Shown here: positions 49,602 through 57,043 of the stretch, in pieces
Numbering within the stretch: position 1 is the first letter of the stretch
Layout of the letters: every line of letters starts with the position of its first letter
DNA from: Pacificimonas sp036351775
GTDB taxonomy: Bacteria > Pseudomonadota > Alphaproteobacteria > Sphingomonadales > Sphingomonadaceae
Assembly: GCA_036351775.1 (NCBI GenBank)
Contig: JAZBPX010000064.1
Coordinates: 124,001 to 188,000, forward strand
Direction of reading: 5' to 3'
DNA: 64,000 bases
The notes under the pieces: generated by a model
Database searches by the model: none
Seen by the model: only the letters and a program-made list of their open reading frames with translations
What the model was told of the DNA's origin: nothing
Program-made: the position numbers and the translations under genes

Positions 49602-49688
49602 CATTCCCGCGAAGGCGGGAATCCATGCTGGGTGGGTTGCGCCGGGTGCTACGGTCACAGCGTGGATCCCAGCCTGCGCTGGGATGAC
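49602..49688. repeat. Mosaic palindromic repeat, locus-C type, copy 2
   Basis: Starts GTCATTCCCGCGAAGGCGGG and ends CGCTGGGATGAC. It shares ATGCTGG and the GTGGATCCCAGCCTG block with copy 1. Confidence 0.78.
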
Positions 49689-49728
49689 TATGTTTGAAGG
49701 ATCGGTCTGTTGCAGGAAGCCCCTCCCC

Positions 49729-50733
49729 TCAATCCCCTCCCCTAGAGGGAGGGGAGGAGCGCTGCGCGTTGGGGAGGATGCGGACGGGGGCTATGCCTAG
49801 GCCGTCGGCGCCTTTCCCGGCGGGGAGGTAGCGGAGGAGGTCGCCGGACGCGAAGTCGATTTCGGCGATGCGGCCGTTGCCGGTTTCGGCGGCGTAGAGG
49901 CGCTCTCCATCCGCGGACCAGATCAGCGTCACCTGCCGCGCGTCGGGCGTGCCGGAAACCTCAATCGTGCGGACGCGCTCGCGGCGCTCCACGTCGATGA
50001 CGGAGATCGCGCCGTCGACGAGATCGCTGGTAACAGCCCAGCGCTGGTCGGGGGAGACGGCGAGGCGGATGGGCATCTGGCCGACCGCGATGTCGGCGAG
50101 CCTTTCGCCGGTCAGGGCATCAAGAACGAAGACGCTGGCGGACGCGCGGTTGGCGACCCAGAGTTCCGTGCCGTCTTTTGCGAGGGCCAGACCCTCCGGC
50201 TCTTCGGCGGCGGTGAAGTCCTCGATCTTGCGGCCCTCAACGAGGTCGATGGCCGTGACGGTGCGGCTGCCGAGATTGCTGACATAGGCGCGGCCGCGCG
50301 CTTCATCGACCGCGACCATGTGGCTGACCTCCTGATCCGTCGCGATGGCCGACGCGCGGCTGCAGTCGGGCGTGACGAGGGTGAGGGTCCGGGAGCCCTC
50401 GGTGGTGACAAGAACGCCGCCGGCCTGTGTCCAGACGATGCCGTGCGGGCGGCTGTTCGGGGCGAGGTCGCAGGTGCCGATCTTTTCCGCCTTCTCGACG
50501 TCGAACAGGTCGATGGTCGTGGTGCCGTAATTGACGACGAACACCGCGCCGCCATCCGGGGAAATGGCGACCTCGTGCGGGTTCGCGCCGGTTTCGAGGC
50601 GGCGGACCTCCTGGCCGGATTCGAGGTCGATGAAGCTGACCGTGTCCTCGTCCTTGTTGCCGACGATGAGCGTTTGGGCGGTGGCCGACACGGCGAGTGT
50701 GCAGGCGGCGATAAGAGTGAGCGCGCGGATCAT
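49729..50733 (-). CDS. Exported beta-propeller (YVTN-repeat) protein
   Basis: A 334-residue secreted protein: signal peptide MIRALTLIAACTLAVSATAQ, then seven or so blades with YVTN-like repeats such as NKDEDTVSFIDLESGQEVRR, GGAVFVVNYGTTTIDLFDVE, ARGRAYVSNLGSRTVTAIDL and GERLYAAETGNGRIAEIDFA. It probably binds proteins or haem/quinone-type ligands in the periplasm; no enzyme motif is seen. The start ATG at 50733 matches the signal peptide. The last dozen residues (AQRSSPPSRGGD) and the stop are read from the GC-rich repeat hairpin, so the original end has been replaced. Confidence 0.82.
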   Translation of the reverse strand: MIRALTLIAACTLAVSATAQTLIVGNKDEDTVSFIDLESGQEVRRLETGANPHEVAISPDGGAVFVVNYGTTTIDLFDVEKAEKIGTCDLAPNSRPHGIVWTQAGGVLVTTEGSRTLTLVTPDCSRASAIATDQEVSHMVAVDEARGRAYVSNLGSRTVTAIDLVEGRKIEDFTAAEEPEGLALAKDGTELWVANRASASVFVLDALTGERLADIAVGQMPIRLAVSPDQRWAVTSDLVDGAISVIDVERRERVRTIEVSGTPDARQVTLIWSADGERLYAAETGNGRIAEIDFASGDLLRYLPAGKGADGLGIAPVRILPNAQRSSPPSRGGD

Positions 50734-50841
50734 GGGTGGCTCCGGGGGACTGGGCTGGGTTCGGGGCGGTGTAGCAGGTGCGCCCAAGGCGACAAAGTAT
50801 ACAGTCGGATGGGAGTGATATGCCTTTTGCGGCCCCTAACC

Positions 50842-50940
50842 GTCATTCCCGCGCACGCGGGAATCGAGGGACCGGTGGTGGCGAAGCCGGAAACGCGATT
50901 GACAGAAGCGCGCCTGGATTCCCGCTTTCGCGGGAATGAC
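50842..50940. repeat. Mosaic palindromic repeat, alpha subtype, copy 1
   Basis: GTCATTCCCGCGCACGCGGG ... CGCGGGAATGAC. The centre has GGTGGCGAAGCCGGAAACG then GATTGACAGAAGCGC, shared with the 51153 copy. Confidence 0.78.
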
Positions 50941-50966
50941 AAGCTGTAGGAACCGCACCCCACACC

Positions 50967-51054
50967 GTCATTCCGGCGAAAGCCGGAATCCATCTCCTGC
51001 TGGTGGACCGGGGAGCGACCTCTGGGGGTGGATCCCGGCGTTCGCCGGGATGAC
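50967..51054. repeat. Mosaic palindromic repeat, beta subtype, copy 1
   Basis: GTCATTCCGGCGAAAGCCGG ... CGCCGGGATGAC. The centre CATCTCCTGCTGGTGGACCG matches the copies at 37479 and 51426. Confidence 0.78.
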
Positions 51055-51152
51055 GGAAAGAGGAACGAGCGGGCTGAGCGCGCAGAGCGGCGAAACGAGA
51101 GAACGGCGGGCGGGAAGAGCGGCAGGTGCAGTGCAACCAACACACACCGTTC

Positions 51153-51250
51153 GTCATTCCCGCGGACGCGGGAATCCAGAAGCGGCGATGGCGACGCCGG
51201 GACTGCGATTGACCGAAGCGCAGCTGGATTCCCGCGTGCGCGGGAATGAC
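51153..51250. repeat. Mosaic palindromic repeat, alpha subtype, copy 2
   Basis: GTCATTCCCGCGGACGCGGG ... CGCGGGAATGAC, with centre GCGATTGACCGAAGCGCAGC as in the 50842 copy. Confidence 0.78.
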
Positions 51251-51300
51251 AGAGAGTGGTGGGGTCTGTCGTTGTGTTCTGTCGGTCCCTCCGATCAATA

Positions 51301-51399
51301 GTCATTCCCGCGGACGCGGGAATCCAGGGACCGGCGGTGGCGAAGCCGAACGTGTGACGGGCCGGAGCGCGGCTGGATTCCCTCCTTCGCGGGAATGAC
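51301..51399. repeat. Mosaic palindromic repeat, alpha subtype, copy 3
   Basis: GTCATTCCCGCGGACGCGGG ... TCGCGGGAATGAC. The centre begins GGACCGGCGGTGGCGAAGCC as in the 50842 copy, then diverges. Confidence 0.76.
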
Positions 51400-51425
51400 A
51401 GATTGTGCGAACCTCAGCCCTCACC

Positions 51426-51513
51426 GTCATTCCCGCGAAGGCGGGGATCCAGCTCCTGCCGGTGGACCGGGGGGCGGCCTCCGGAGGTGGATCCCGGCTC
51501 TCGCCGGGATGAC
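51426..51513. repeat. Mosaic palindromic repeat, beta subtype, copy 2
   Basis: GTCATTCCCGCGAAGGCGGG at the left end, with the beta-type centre CTCCTGCCGGTGGACCGGGG and GGTGGATCCCGG. It looks like a left arm of another subtype joined to a beta body. Confidence 0.76.
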
Positions 51514-51595
51514 GGGTCGGGGGATGGAGGTTCGCTTCTGCCGGTCCGTTCCCTTACCGTTCCGTTTCCTCACCGTTCCGTGCCCTTCTCCTCCC

Positions 51596-52009
51596 CTACC
51601 GTTCGGTGCCCTTCGCCTTTCCCCAGCTGCGGGCGGCGGTGTAGCCTAGGTAGCCGGTGCCGAAGAGGACGTAGAGCGGTTCCGGGATCGCGTGAAGGTA
51701 GGCGGACATGCCCTCCGCGATGGCCGCGGCGGTCGCGCTGTCCAGCGCGCTGATCATGCCCATGGGGAGGGAGAAGAGGATCAGGATGTACATGACATAG
51801 AGGAAGCTCGGCCTTGCCCGGCTGGTCCAGGGGTCGCTCGATCCGGCCTCCGCGACGATGGCGCTGAGCTGGGTCTTCAGGGTTTCGAGTTCCTGCGAGC
51901 CCTCCAGCCGGACCAGTTCGAGTTTCGCCTTCGCCCGGGCTTCGGGATCGGGGATGAGTTTGTCGATCAGCTGCGACAGCGGGCCGATCAGGTTGCCCAG
52001 GATGTTCAT
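51596..52009 (-). CDS. Three-TM holin of gene-transfer-agent type
   Basis: A 137-residue protein: MNILGNLIGPLSQLIDKLIP then a charged helix (ARAKAKLELVRLEGSQELET), and hydrophobic segments FLYVMYILILFSLPMGMIS and LHAIPEPLYVLFGTGYLGYT. This is the pattern of the GTA holin (3TM) family used for cell lysis in gene-transfer-agent release. Its ATG overlaps the endolysin stop by four bases. The rest of a GTA cluster is not in the window. The C-terminus (KAKGTER) lies in a small GC-rich tandem repeat. Confidence 0.82.
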   Translation of the reverse strand: MNILGNLIGPLSQLIDKLIPDPEARAKAKLELVRLEGSQELETLKTQLSAIVAEAGSSDPWTSRARPSFLYVMYILILFSLPMGMISALDSATAAAIAEGMSAYLHAIPEPLYVLFGTGYLGYTAARSWGKAKGTER

Positions 52010-52593
52010 GCTGCGCCTCCCTTCGCTTCGGTGTTTGCGGTTTCCGTATTTCCAAGTCGCTTGGAGAGCCACCCGTGGACGAAACTCTCATTGGCGGGGC
52101 GCTTTTCGGCCAGCGCGATGTAGCGTTCGCCCTGAAGCGCATCGACGGCGCGGACGAGGACGTCCTCACCGCCCGGTCCGCGCTGCGCCCGGTATTTGCG
52201 GAGGGCGATGAGCGTGGCCTCGTCGATGCGGTTCGTCGGGATGAGGTCGCGCCAGCGGCGGCCGCGCAGGTTGAGGGCGTTCAGCGCCCGCTGGAGGAAA
52301 GAGACGGCGGTGCCCGGTCCCATGTTGACGCCGGTATCGAACAGCTCGGCGGCAAGGCGCGGGTAGAGGGCGGCGACGGCGTCGAAACGCGGGCCGGACC
52401 AGTAGCGGGCGCGGTAGATACGCTTGGCGGTCGGCAACGGCAGGCTGCGGATGGGGCCGGTATAGCCCGCTTTTCGCGCGACAGCCTGTGTGATGCCATA
52501 GCGGGTCGGGCCGCCACGGTCGTGCGGATGGTCGACATAGCCGCCCTCCCGCGCGATCAGGTCGGCAAGGAGGCGGTCGATGGTCTGGGTCAT
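52006..52593 (-). CDS. Glycoside hydrolase family 108 endolysin (N-acetylmuramidase)
   Basis: A 195-residue peptidoglycan-cleaving protein: LIAREGGYVDHPHDRGGPTR at about residues 12-31 contains the catalytic Glu of GH108, followed by YGITQAVARKAGY and IYRARYWSGPRFDAVA. A C-terminal putative peptidoglycan-binding domain (LNLRGRRWRDLIPTNRIDEA) follows. It has no signal peptide, as expected for an endolysin released by a holin. It is coupled to the holin gene. In Rhodobacterales this lysozyme/holin pair releases GTA particles. Confidence 0.86.
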   Translation of the reverse strand: MTQTIDRLLADLIAREGGYVDHPHDRGGPTRYGITQAVARKAGYTGPIRSLPLPTAKRIYRARYWSGPRFDAVAALYPRLAAELFDTGVNMGPGTAVSFLQRALNALNLRGRRWRDLIPTNRIDEATLIALRKYRAQRGPGGEDVLVRAVDALQGERYIALAEKRPANESFVHGWLSKRLGNTETANTEAKGGAA

Positions 52594-52661
52594 GGCTTCT
52601 GGCTCCGTTCAGGTGGAGCCAGACCAGAAGACCGAAGTTTTCCTAATAGGAAAGGAAAAGC

Positions 52662-52738
52662 TGGTCGGAGCGACAGGATTCGAACCTGCGACCCCTACAC
52701 CCCCAGTGTAGTGCGCTACCGGGCTGCGCCACGCTCCG
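52662..52738 (-). tRNA. tRNA-Pro (anticodon GGG)
   Basis: The reverse strand begins CGGAGCGTGGCGCAGCCCGG and ends with encoded CCA, 77 nt. The anticodon stem CTACA/TGTAG encloses CTGGGGG (anticodon GGG). The T-arm has GGTTCGAATCC. Confidence 0.95.
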
Positions 52739-52827
52739 ACCGAGCCCGGGGCTGTATCGCCGCCGGGCCGTGAAAACAAGCGTTGTCGGAGGAGAGGGTC
52801 TCGCCTCTCCCGCCGATTGGCCGCCGG

Positions 52828-55650
52828 TCAGCCGCCCAGACGGCGGAGAAGCGCCTGCGCCTGTGCGCGCTCCGGGAAGGGCTCGTTGATCTGCAACGCT
52901 TCCCGAACCGCTGTAAGCGCCTGACTGCGCTGTCCGTTGGCAAGATAGGCCTCCGCCAGGTGATATTTGATCTCCGCGTTGCGCGGCAGGGTCTGCGACG
53001 CGCGGCGGAGAAGGTTCAGCGCCAGCTTCGCATCGCCGTCGGACTTCAGGATCGACCAGCCATAGGTATCGGCGATCGCGGCGTTGCGCGGCGCGATGTT
53101 GTAGGCCGTGCGGGCAATCTGCACCGCGCGCGGGTCGTCGAGCTGAAGATAGGCATAGGCGAGGTTGTTGAGGATCGCCGGATCGCGGTTGCCGATGACG
53201 CGGCGCAGCGACTCGTAATTGGCAACGGCCTGACGATACTGGCCGGCCTCCAGCTGAAGCTCCGCGATGGACCCGAGCGCGCCCGGATCATTGGGGTTCG
53301 CCTTCTGGTAGGTCTGCAGCACGCTGACCGCGTCGCCCCGGCGGCCGAGCGCGATATAGGCATCGGCGATCCCGCGTGCGGTGGTGATGTCGAAACGCTT
53401 GTCCCGTGCGGCGTCGAAGGCGGCAAGCGCATCCTGCGGACGGCCGGCCAGCATATAGGCGCGGCCCAGCGCATTCTCCGCGACGTTCGATTCCGGATTG
53501 CGGTTCCGCAGGCGCACAGACCATTCACGGGCCTGCTGCAACCGGCCCTGCCGCGCCTCCAGCGCGATCAGTTCCAGATAGGCGGGCTGCGTCTCCTCAC
53601 CGGTGATCGTCAGCGCGCGCTCGAACGTCCGGCGCGCCTCGTCGATGTCGCCATTCGCCTGCTGCGCGCGGCCGAGGAGGATGCGCGGCAGAAGGGCATT
53701 GGGCTGAATCGACTGCATGCGGTCGAACAGGCTGACAAGCTGTGACTGGCGGCCATTCGCCTCGTAGATGCGTGCCGCGCCGAACAGGGCGGCGGCGTTC
53801 TCGGGGAAGTCGCGAATGAGGGCGTTCGCCTCGTTCTGGGCGCGGTTGTCATCACCGCTGGCAAGGTAGGCGTCGGCAAGCGCGATGCGCGGACCGGCAG
53901 CCTCGGGATTCGCGGACGTTGCCTGCTGCAGCCACTCGAGCTGTTCCTGGCGGTCGCCCTCGACCCCGGCCAGTTCGGCGAGGGTCATCAGCGCGCGCAC
54001 ATCTTGCGGATTGGTGGCGACGACCTCGCGCAGCTCGGTCTTGGCACCGTCGACATCGCCCTCGGCAATCAGCACCTGGGCAAGGTTCCGGCGCGCCTCG
54101 GCATAGCCGTCGTCGCGCTCGATCGCAGCCTCGAACGATGCCTTCGCCGCCTCGCGCTGGTTCTGCCCCAGCAGGGCGCCGCCGCGCAGATTATAGCCGA
54201 TCGGGAGGTCCGGGAACGCTTCGATCACACGGTCGGCCGCGGTCTCCGCATCGGCGAACTCGCCGTCCTGCAGGCGAAGCAGGGTGAGCATCATCAGGCC
54301 AGCGAGGGAATCCTCGTCTTCTTCAAGAACGGACTGGATCGTGCCCTCGGCCAGTTCGGCCTCGCCCGACAGAAGCTGCGACATGGCAAGCTGGTTGCGG
54401 ACCGCGGCGTCGCCGGACAGTTCCTCCGCCTGCTCAAGCAGTTCCTGCGCCTCGTTCTGGTTCCCGAGGCGGGCCTGCGCCGAACCGGCAATCGCCAGCG
54501 TGCGGGCATCCGCGGCGCCCGCGTCGATGATCGGCTTCACGGTCGCATAGGCACCGGTCGGATCGCCGCGCTCAAGCTGGGCCGTCGCGTAGAGTTTGCG
54601 GGCCGTAATGCTGTTCGGGATGCGGCCGACGAGGTTGCCGAGATATTCGGTGGCGACCTCTACATTGCCGGCATCGAGGGCAAGGAGGCCCTGAAGCATC
54701 ATGGCAGGCGCGAAGCTTTCCAGCCGCCCAGACGTCTGCTGCATCAGCTCCCGCGCCCGGTCCGTATTGCCGGCGCGGGTTTCCAGAACAGCCTCGAGAT
54801 AGCGGGCCATGGGATGGCCGTCGATGAGGCGGTTCACGCGCTGGATATCGGCGCGCGATTCCTCGTCGCGCTCCAGATCGCCGTAAGTGGCAGCGCGCTC
54901 GAGGAGTGCCGGAATGCTGTTGCCGTCCACCTCGATCGCGCGGCTGAAGTAAGGAAGCGACGCCTCAAGCCCCTCCATCCGGCGAACGATGTCGCCCATG
55001 GCGATCAGCGTGCTGAGGTGACCGGGGCGCTGGTCGAGAATGTTCTGTAAAAGGTCGCGGGCCGGCTGAAGCTGGCCGGTGCCCACGAGGAAGCGCGCCA
55101 CCGCGTTCACGGTATCGGGGTCGTTGGGCGCCAGCGCGAGGGCGCGGTTAAATTCACGTTCCGCGGTTTCGAACTCGCGGTCATTGACGGCAAGCTGACC
55201 GCGAAGGCGTGCGGCATAGGCGGCGAACTGCGGTTCGGTCCCGCTGGCACCGAGAAGGTCGCGCGCCTCGTCAATATCGCCCTGCATCAGGAGCGCATGG
55301 GCAAAGAGGTGGCGAAGCTTGCGTTCCGACACACCGGCAGCCTCGGCGCGCTCCAGCTGGGTCTGCGCCTCAACCGGGTTGCCGAGGGCAAGCGATGTGC
55401 GGGCGAGAAGGATGCGCGCCAGGGAGTTGTCGTCGTCGCGCTGGATGACATTCAGAAGCTGCACGCGCGCGGTGCGGTAATCACCGGCGGCGAAGCTGCG
55501 GAACGCCTCCTGATAGCCGCTGTCCGCTGCCTCTGTCTGTTCATCGGCGAGCGCGGCGGTCGGCAGCAGCGGTGCGGCGAGCGCGACGACGGCGGCGCTG
55601 GCGAGGATGTGCGAAAGGCGCTTGATCCGGAATTCGGAACGGTAGGCCAT
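52828..55650 (-). CDS. PEP-CTERM system TPR-repeat protein (PrsT-like)
   Basis: A 940-residue exported protein made almost entirely of TPR repeats, matching the large TPR protein that travels with PrsK/PrsR in XrtA/PEP-CTERM loci. The signal sequence reads LASAAVVALAAPLLP then TAALADE, a Sec-type cleavage site with no lipobox Cys, although PrsT is usually described as a lipoprotein. TPR units such as SLARILLARTSLALGNPVEA and NALLPRILLGRAQQANGDID recur about every 34 residues. The start ATG at 55650 (MAYRSEFRIK) precedes the signal peptide. It lies 43 bp behind prsR on the same strand. Confidence 0.82.
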   Translation of the reverse strand: MAYRSEFRIKRLSHILASAAVVALAAPLLPTAALADEQTEAADSGYQEAFRSFAAGDYRTARVQLLNVIQRDDDNSLARILLARTSLALGNPVEAQTQLERAEAAGVSERKLRHLFAHALLMQGDIDEARDLLGASGTEPQFAAYAARLRGQLAVNDREFETAEREFNRALALAPNDPDTVNAVARFLVGTGQLQPARDLLQNILDQRPGHLSTLIAMGDIVRRMEGLEASLPYFSRAIEVDGNSIPALLERAATYGDLERDEESRADIQRVNRLIDGHPMARYLEAVLETRAGNTDRARELMQQTSGRLESFAPAMMLQGLLALDAGNVEVATEYLGNLVGRIPNSITARKLYATAQLERGDPTGAYATVKPIIDAGAADARTLAIAGSAQARLGNQNEAQELLEQAEELSGDAAVRNQLAMSQLLSGEAELAEGTIQSVLEEDEDSLAGLMMLTLLRLQDGEFADAETAADRVIEAFPDLPIGYNLRGGALLGQNQREAAKASFEAAIERDDGYAEARRNLAQVLIAEGDVDGAKTELREVVATNPQDVRALMTLAELAGVEGDRQEQLEWLQQATSANPEAAGPRIALADAYLASGDDNRAQNEANALIRDFPENAAALFGAARIYEANGRQSQLVSLFDRMQSIQPNALLPRILLGRAQQANGDIDEARRTFERALTITGEETQPAYLELIALEARQGRLQQAREWSVRLRNRNPESNVAENALGRAYMLAGRPQDALAAFDAARDKRFDITTARGIADAYIALGRRGDAVSVLQTYQKANPNDPGALGSIAELQLEAGQYRQAVANYESLRRVIGNRDPAILNNLAYAYLQLDDPRAVQIARTAYNIAPRNAAIADTYGWSILKSDGDAKLALNLLRRASQTLPRNAEIKYHLAEAYLANGQRSQALTAVREALQINEPFPERAQAQALLRRLGG

Positions 55651-55693
55651 GAAAATGCTCCCATATGTGATGCGCTGCCCAAAGCGCCTTCGA

Positions 55694-57043
55694 TCAGGCT
55701 TCAATATCATACTGCTTTAGCAGGTCGTAAAGGGTTGGACGGCTGATCCCGAGCAGCTTCGCCGTCCCGGTGATGTTGCGGTCTGTTCGTGACAGCGCCG
55801 CCTCGATGGCGTTCCGGTCGGCCTGCTCGCGCGCCTGGCGCAGGTTCAGCGGCATCGAGGCGTCATGTTCGGACAGGTCGAGGTCGAGCGCGGAAATGAA
55901 GTTGCCGTCGGCCATGATGACCGCGCGCTTCACCCGGTTCTCGAGTTCGCGGACGTTGCCGGGCCAGTCCCATTCCTCAATGGCAGAGAGGCCTCCGGGT
56001 TCGTAGCCCTTGAACTTGCGGTCCATCTCCGCGCTGAACTTGCGCAGGAAATGATGGGCAAGGAGCGCGGCGTCGCCCGGCCGTTCTGCAAGGGCGGGAA
56101 TGCGCACCACGACCTCCGCCACGCGGTACCAGAGATCCTCGCGGAAACTGCCCTCCGCGATCATGGTTTCGAGGTTCTGGTGGGTAGCGCACACGATGCG
56201 AACGTCGACGGGGATGGTCTTGCGGCCGCCAACGCGCTCGACGACGCGTTCCTGAAGGAAGCGGAGAAGCTTGACCTGGAGGGGAAGCGGGATGTCGCCG
56301 ACCTCGTCGAGGAAGAGGGTGCCGCCCTGCGCCGCCTCGATCTTGCCCGCCGTGGTCTTCGCCGCGCCGGTAAATGCGCCTTTCTCGTAACCGAACAGCT
56401 CCGATTCGAGGAGGTTTTCCGGAATGGCGGCGCAGTTGATGGCCACAAAGGGCGCCTTGGCGCGCGGGCTCGTCTCATGCAGGCCGCGGGCAAGCAGCTC
56501 CTTGCCCGTGCCGCTGGCACCGAGCAGCATGACGGAGACGTCGGTCCCGGCCACCCGCTCGATCATGCGGCAGACCTTCTGCATGGATTCCGACGCGGTG
56601 ATGATGCCGCCAAGCTCGGTGTTGGCTTCGCGCCGGGCGAGGCGGCGGTTCTCCTCCTCCAGCTCGTGAAGCTGGAAGGCGCGGCGGACAATTAGGCCGA
56701 GTTCGTCGATGTCGACGGGCTTCTGGTAGAAATCATAGGCGCCGCCGGAAATGGCCTTCAGCGCGCTTTCGCGGGCACCGTGGCCAGAGGCGACGATGAC
56801 CTTCGTGTCGGGCTTGATGGCAAGGATTTCGTCAAGCGCGGCAAAGCCCTCCGTCGTGCCATCGGGATCTGGCGGCAGACCGAGGTCGAGTGTCACGACG
56901 TCGGGTTCGTGGAGGCGCAGCGCGTCCATCGCCTTCTTCCGATTGCCGGCGATCACGACCTCATAGTCCTCATAGGCCCATTTCAGCTGGCGCTGCAGAC
57001 CCTCGTCATCCTCGACGATCAGGAGTTTCGGGAGATTGCTCAT
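55694..57043 (-). CDS. prsR: PEP-CTERM-box response regulator PrsR (sigma54 activator)
   Basis: A 449-residue NtrC-type regulator. The receiver domain (about 1-125) has VEDDEG and the phospho-acceptor Asp in VVTLDLGLPPDPDG, with the Lys switch in YQKPVD. The AAA+ sigma54-interaction domain (about 145-375) has Walker A GASGTGKE, the GAFTGA loop as KGAFTGAAKT and Walker B LFLDEVGD. A Fis-type helix-turn-helix closes the protein (ITGTAKLLGISRPTLYDLLK). It should activate RpoN-dependent promoters of PEP-CTERM genes. The start overlaps prsK by four bases, so kinase and regulator are coupled. Confidence 0.93.
   Translation of the reverse strand: MSNLPKLLIVEDDEGLQRQLKWAYEDYEVVIAGNRKKAMDALRLHEPDVVTLDLGLPPDPDGTTEGFAALDEILAIKPDTKVIVASGHGARESALKAISGGAYDFYQKPVDIDELGLIVRRAFQLHELEEENRRLARREANTELGGIITASESMQKVCRMIERVAGTDVSVMLLGASGTGKELLARGLHETSPRAKAPFVAINCAAIPENLLESELFGYEKGAFTGAAKTTAGKIEAAQGGTLFLDEVGDIPLPLQVKLLRFLQERVVERVGGRKTIPVDVRIVCATHQNLETMIAEGSFREDLWYRVAEVVVRIPALAERPGDAALLAHHFLRKFSAEMDRKFKGYEPGGLSAIEEWDWPGNVRELENRVKRAVIMADGNFISALDLDLSEHDASMPLNLRQAREQADRNAIEAALSRTDRNITGTAKLLGISRPTLYDLLKQYDIEA

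Larger units (their letters stand above)
49281..49760. repeat. Tandem duplication (about 247-bp period) of gene end plus mosaic repeat
   Basis: Unit 1 (49281 to about 49515) starts in the last part of the gamma-CA gene, runs through a repeat starting at 49354, ACTATGTTTGAAGG and a CCCTCCCC/GGGAGGGG hairpin. Unit 2 (49528 to about 49760) repeats all of this with scattered substitutions. Matching landmarks are 246-248 bp apart. Confidence 0.8.
50734..51595. other. Intergenic block with five mosaic repeats, no gene
   Basis: 862 bp between the beta-propeller gene and the holin gene. It contains five repeats of two alternating subtypes (50842, 50967, 51153, 51301, 51426), a purine-rich linker at 51055-51150, and a small GAACGG tandem next to the holin stop. 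No ORF here looks like a gene. Confidence 0.72.

Noticed and set aside
52006..52738. Prophage integrated at tRNA-Pro
   Set aside because: Only the endolysin/holin pair is present; no integrase, structural genes or duplicated tRNA end are seen.
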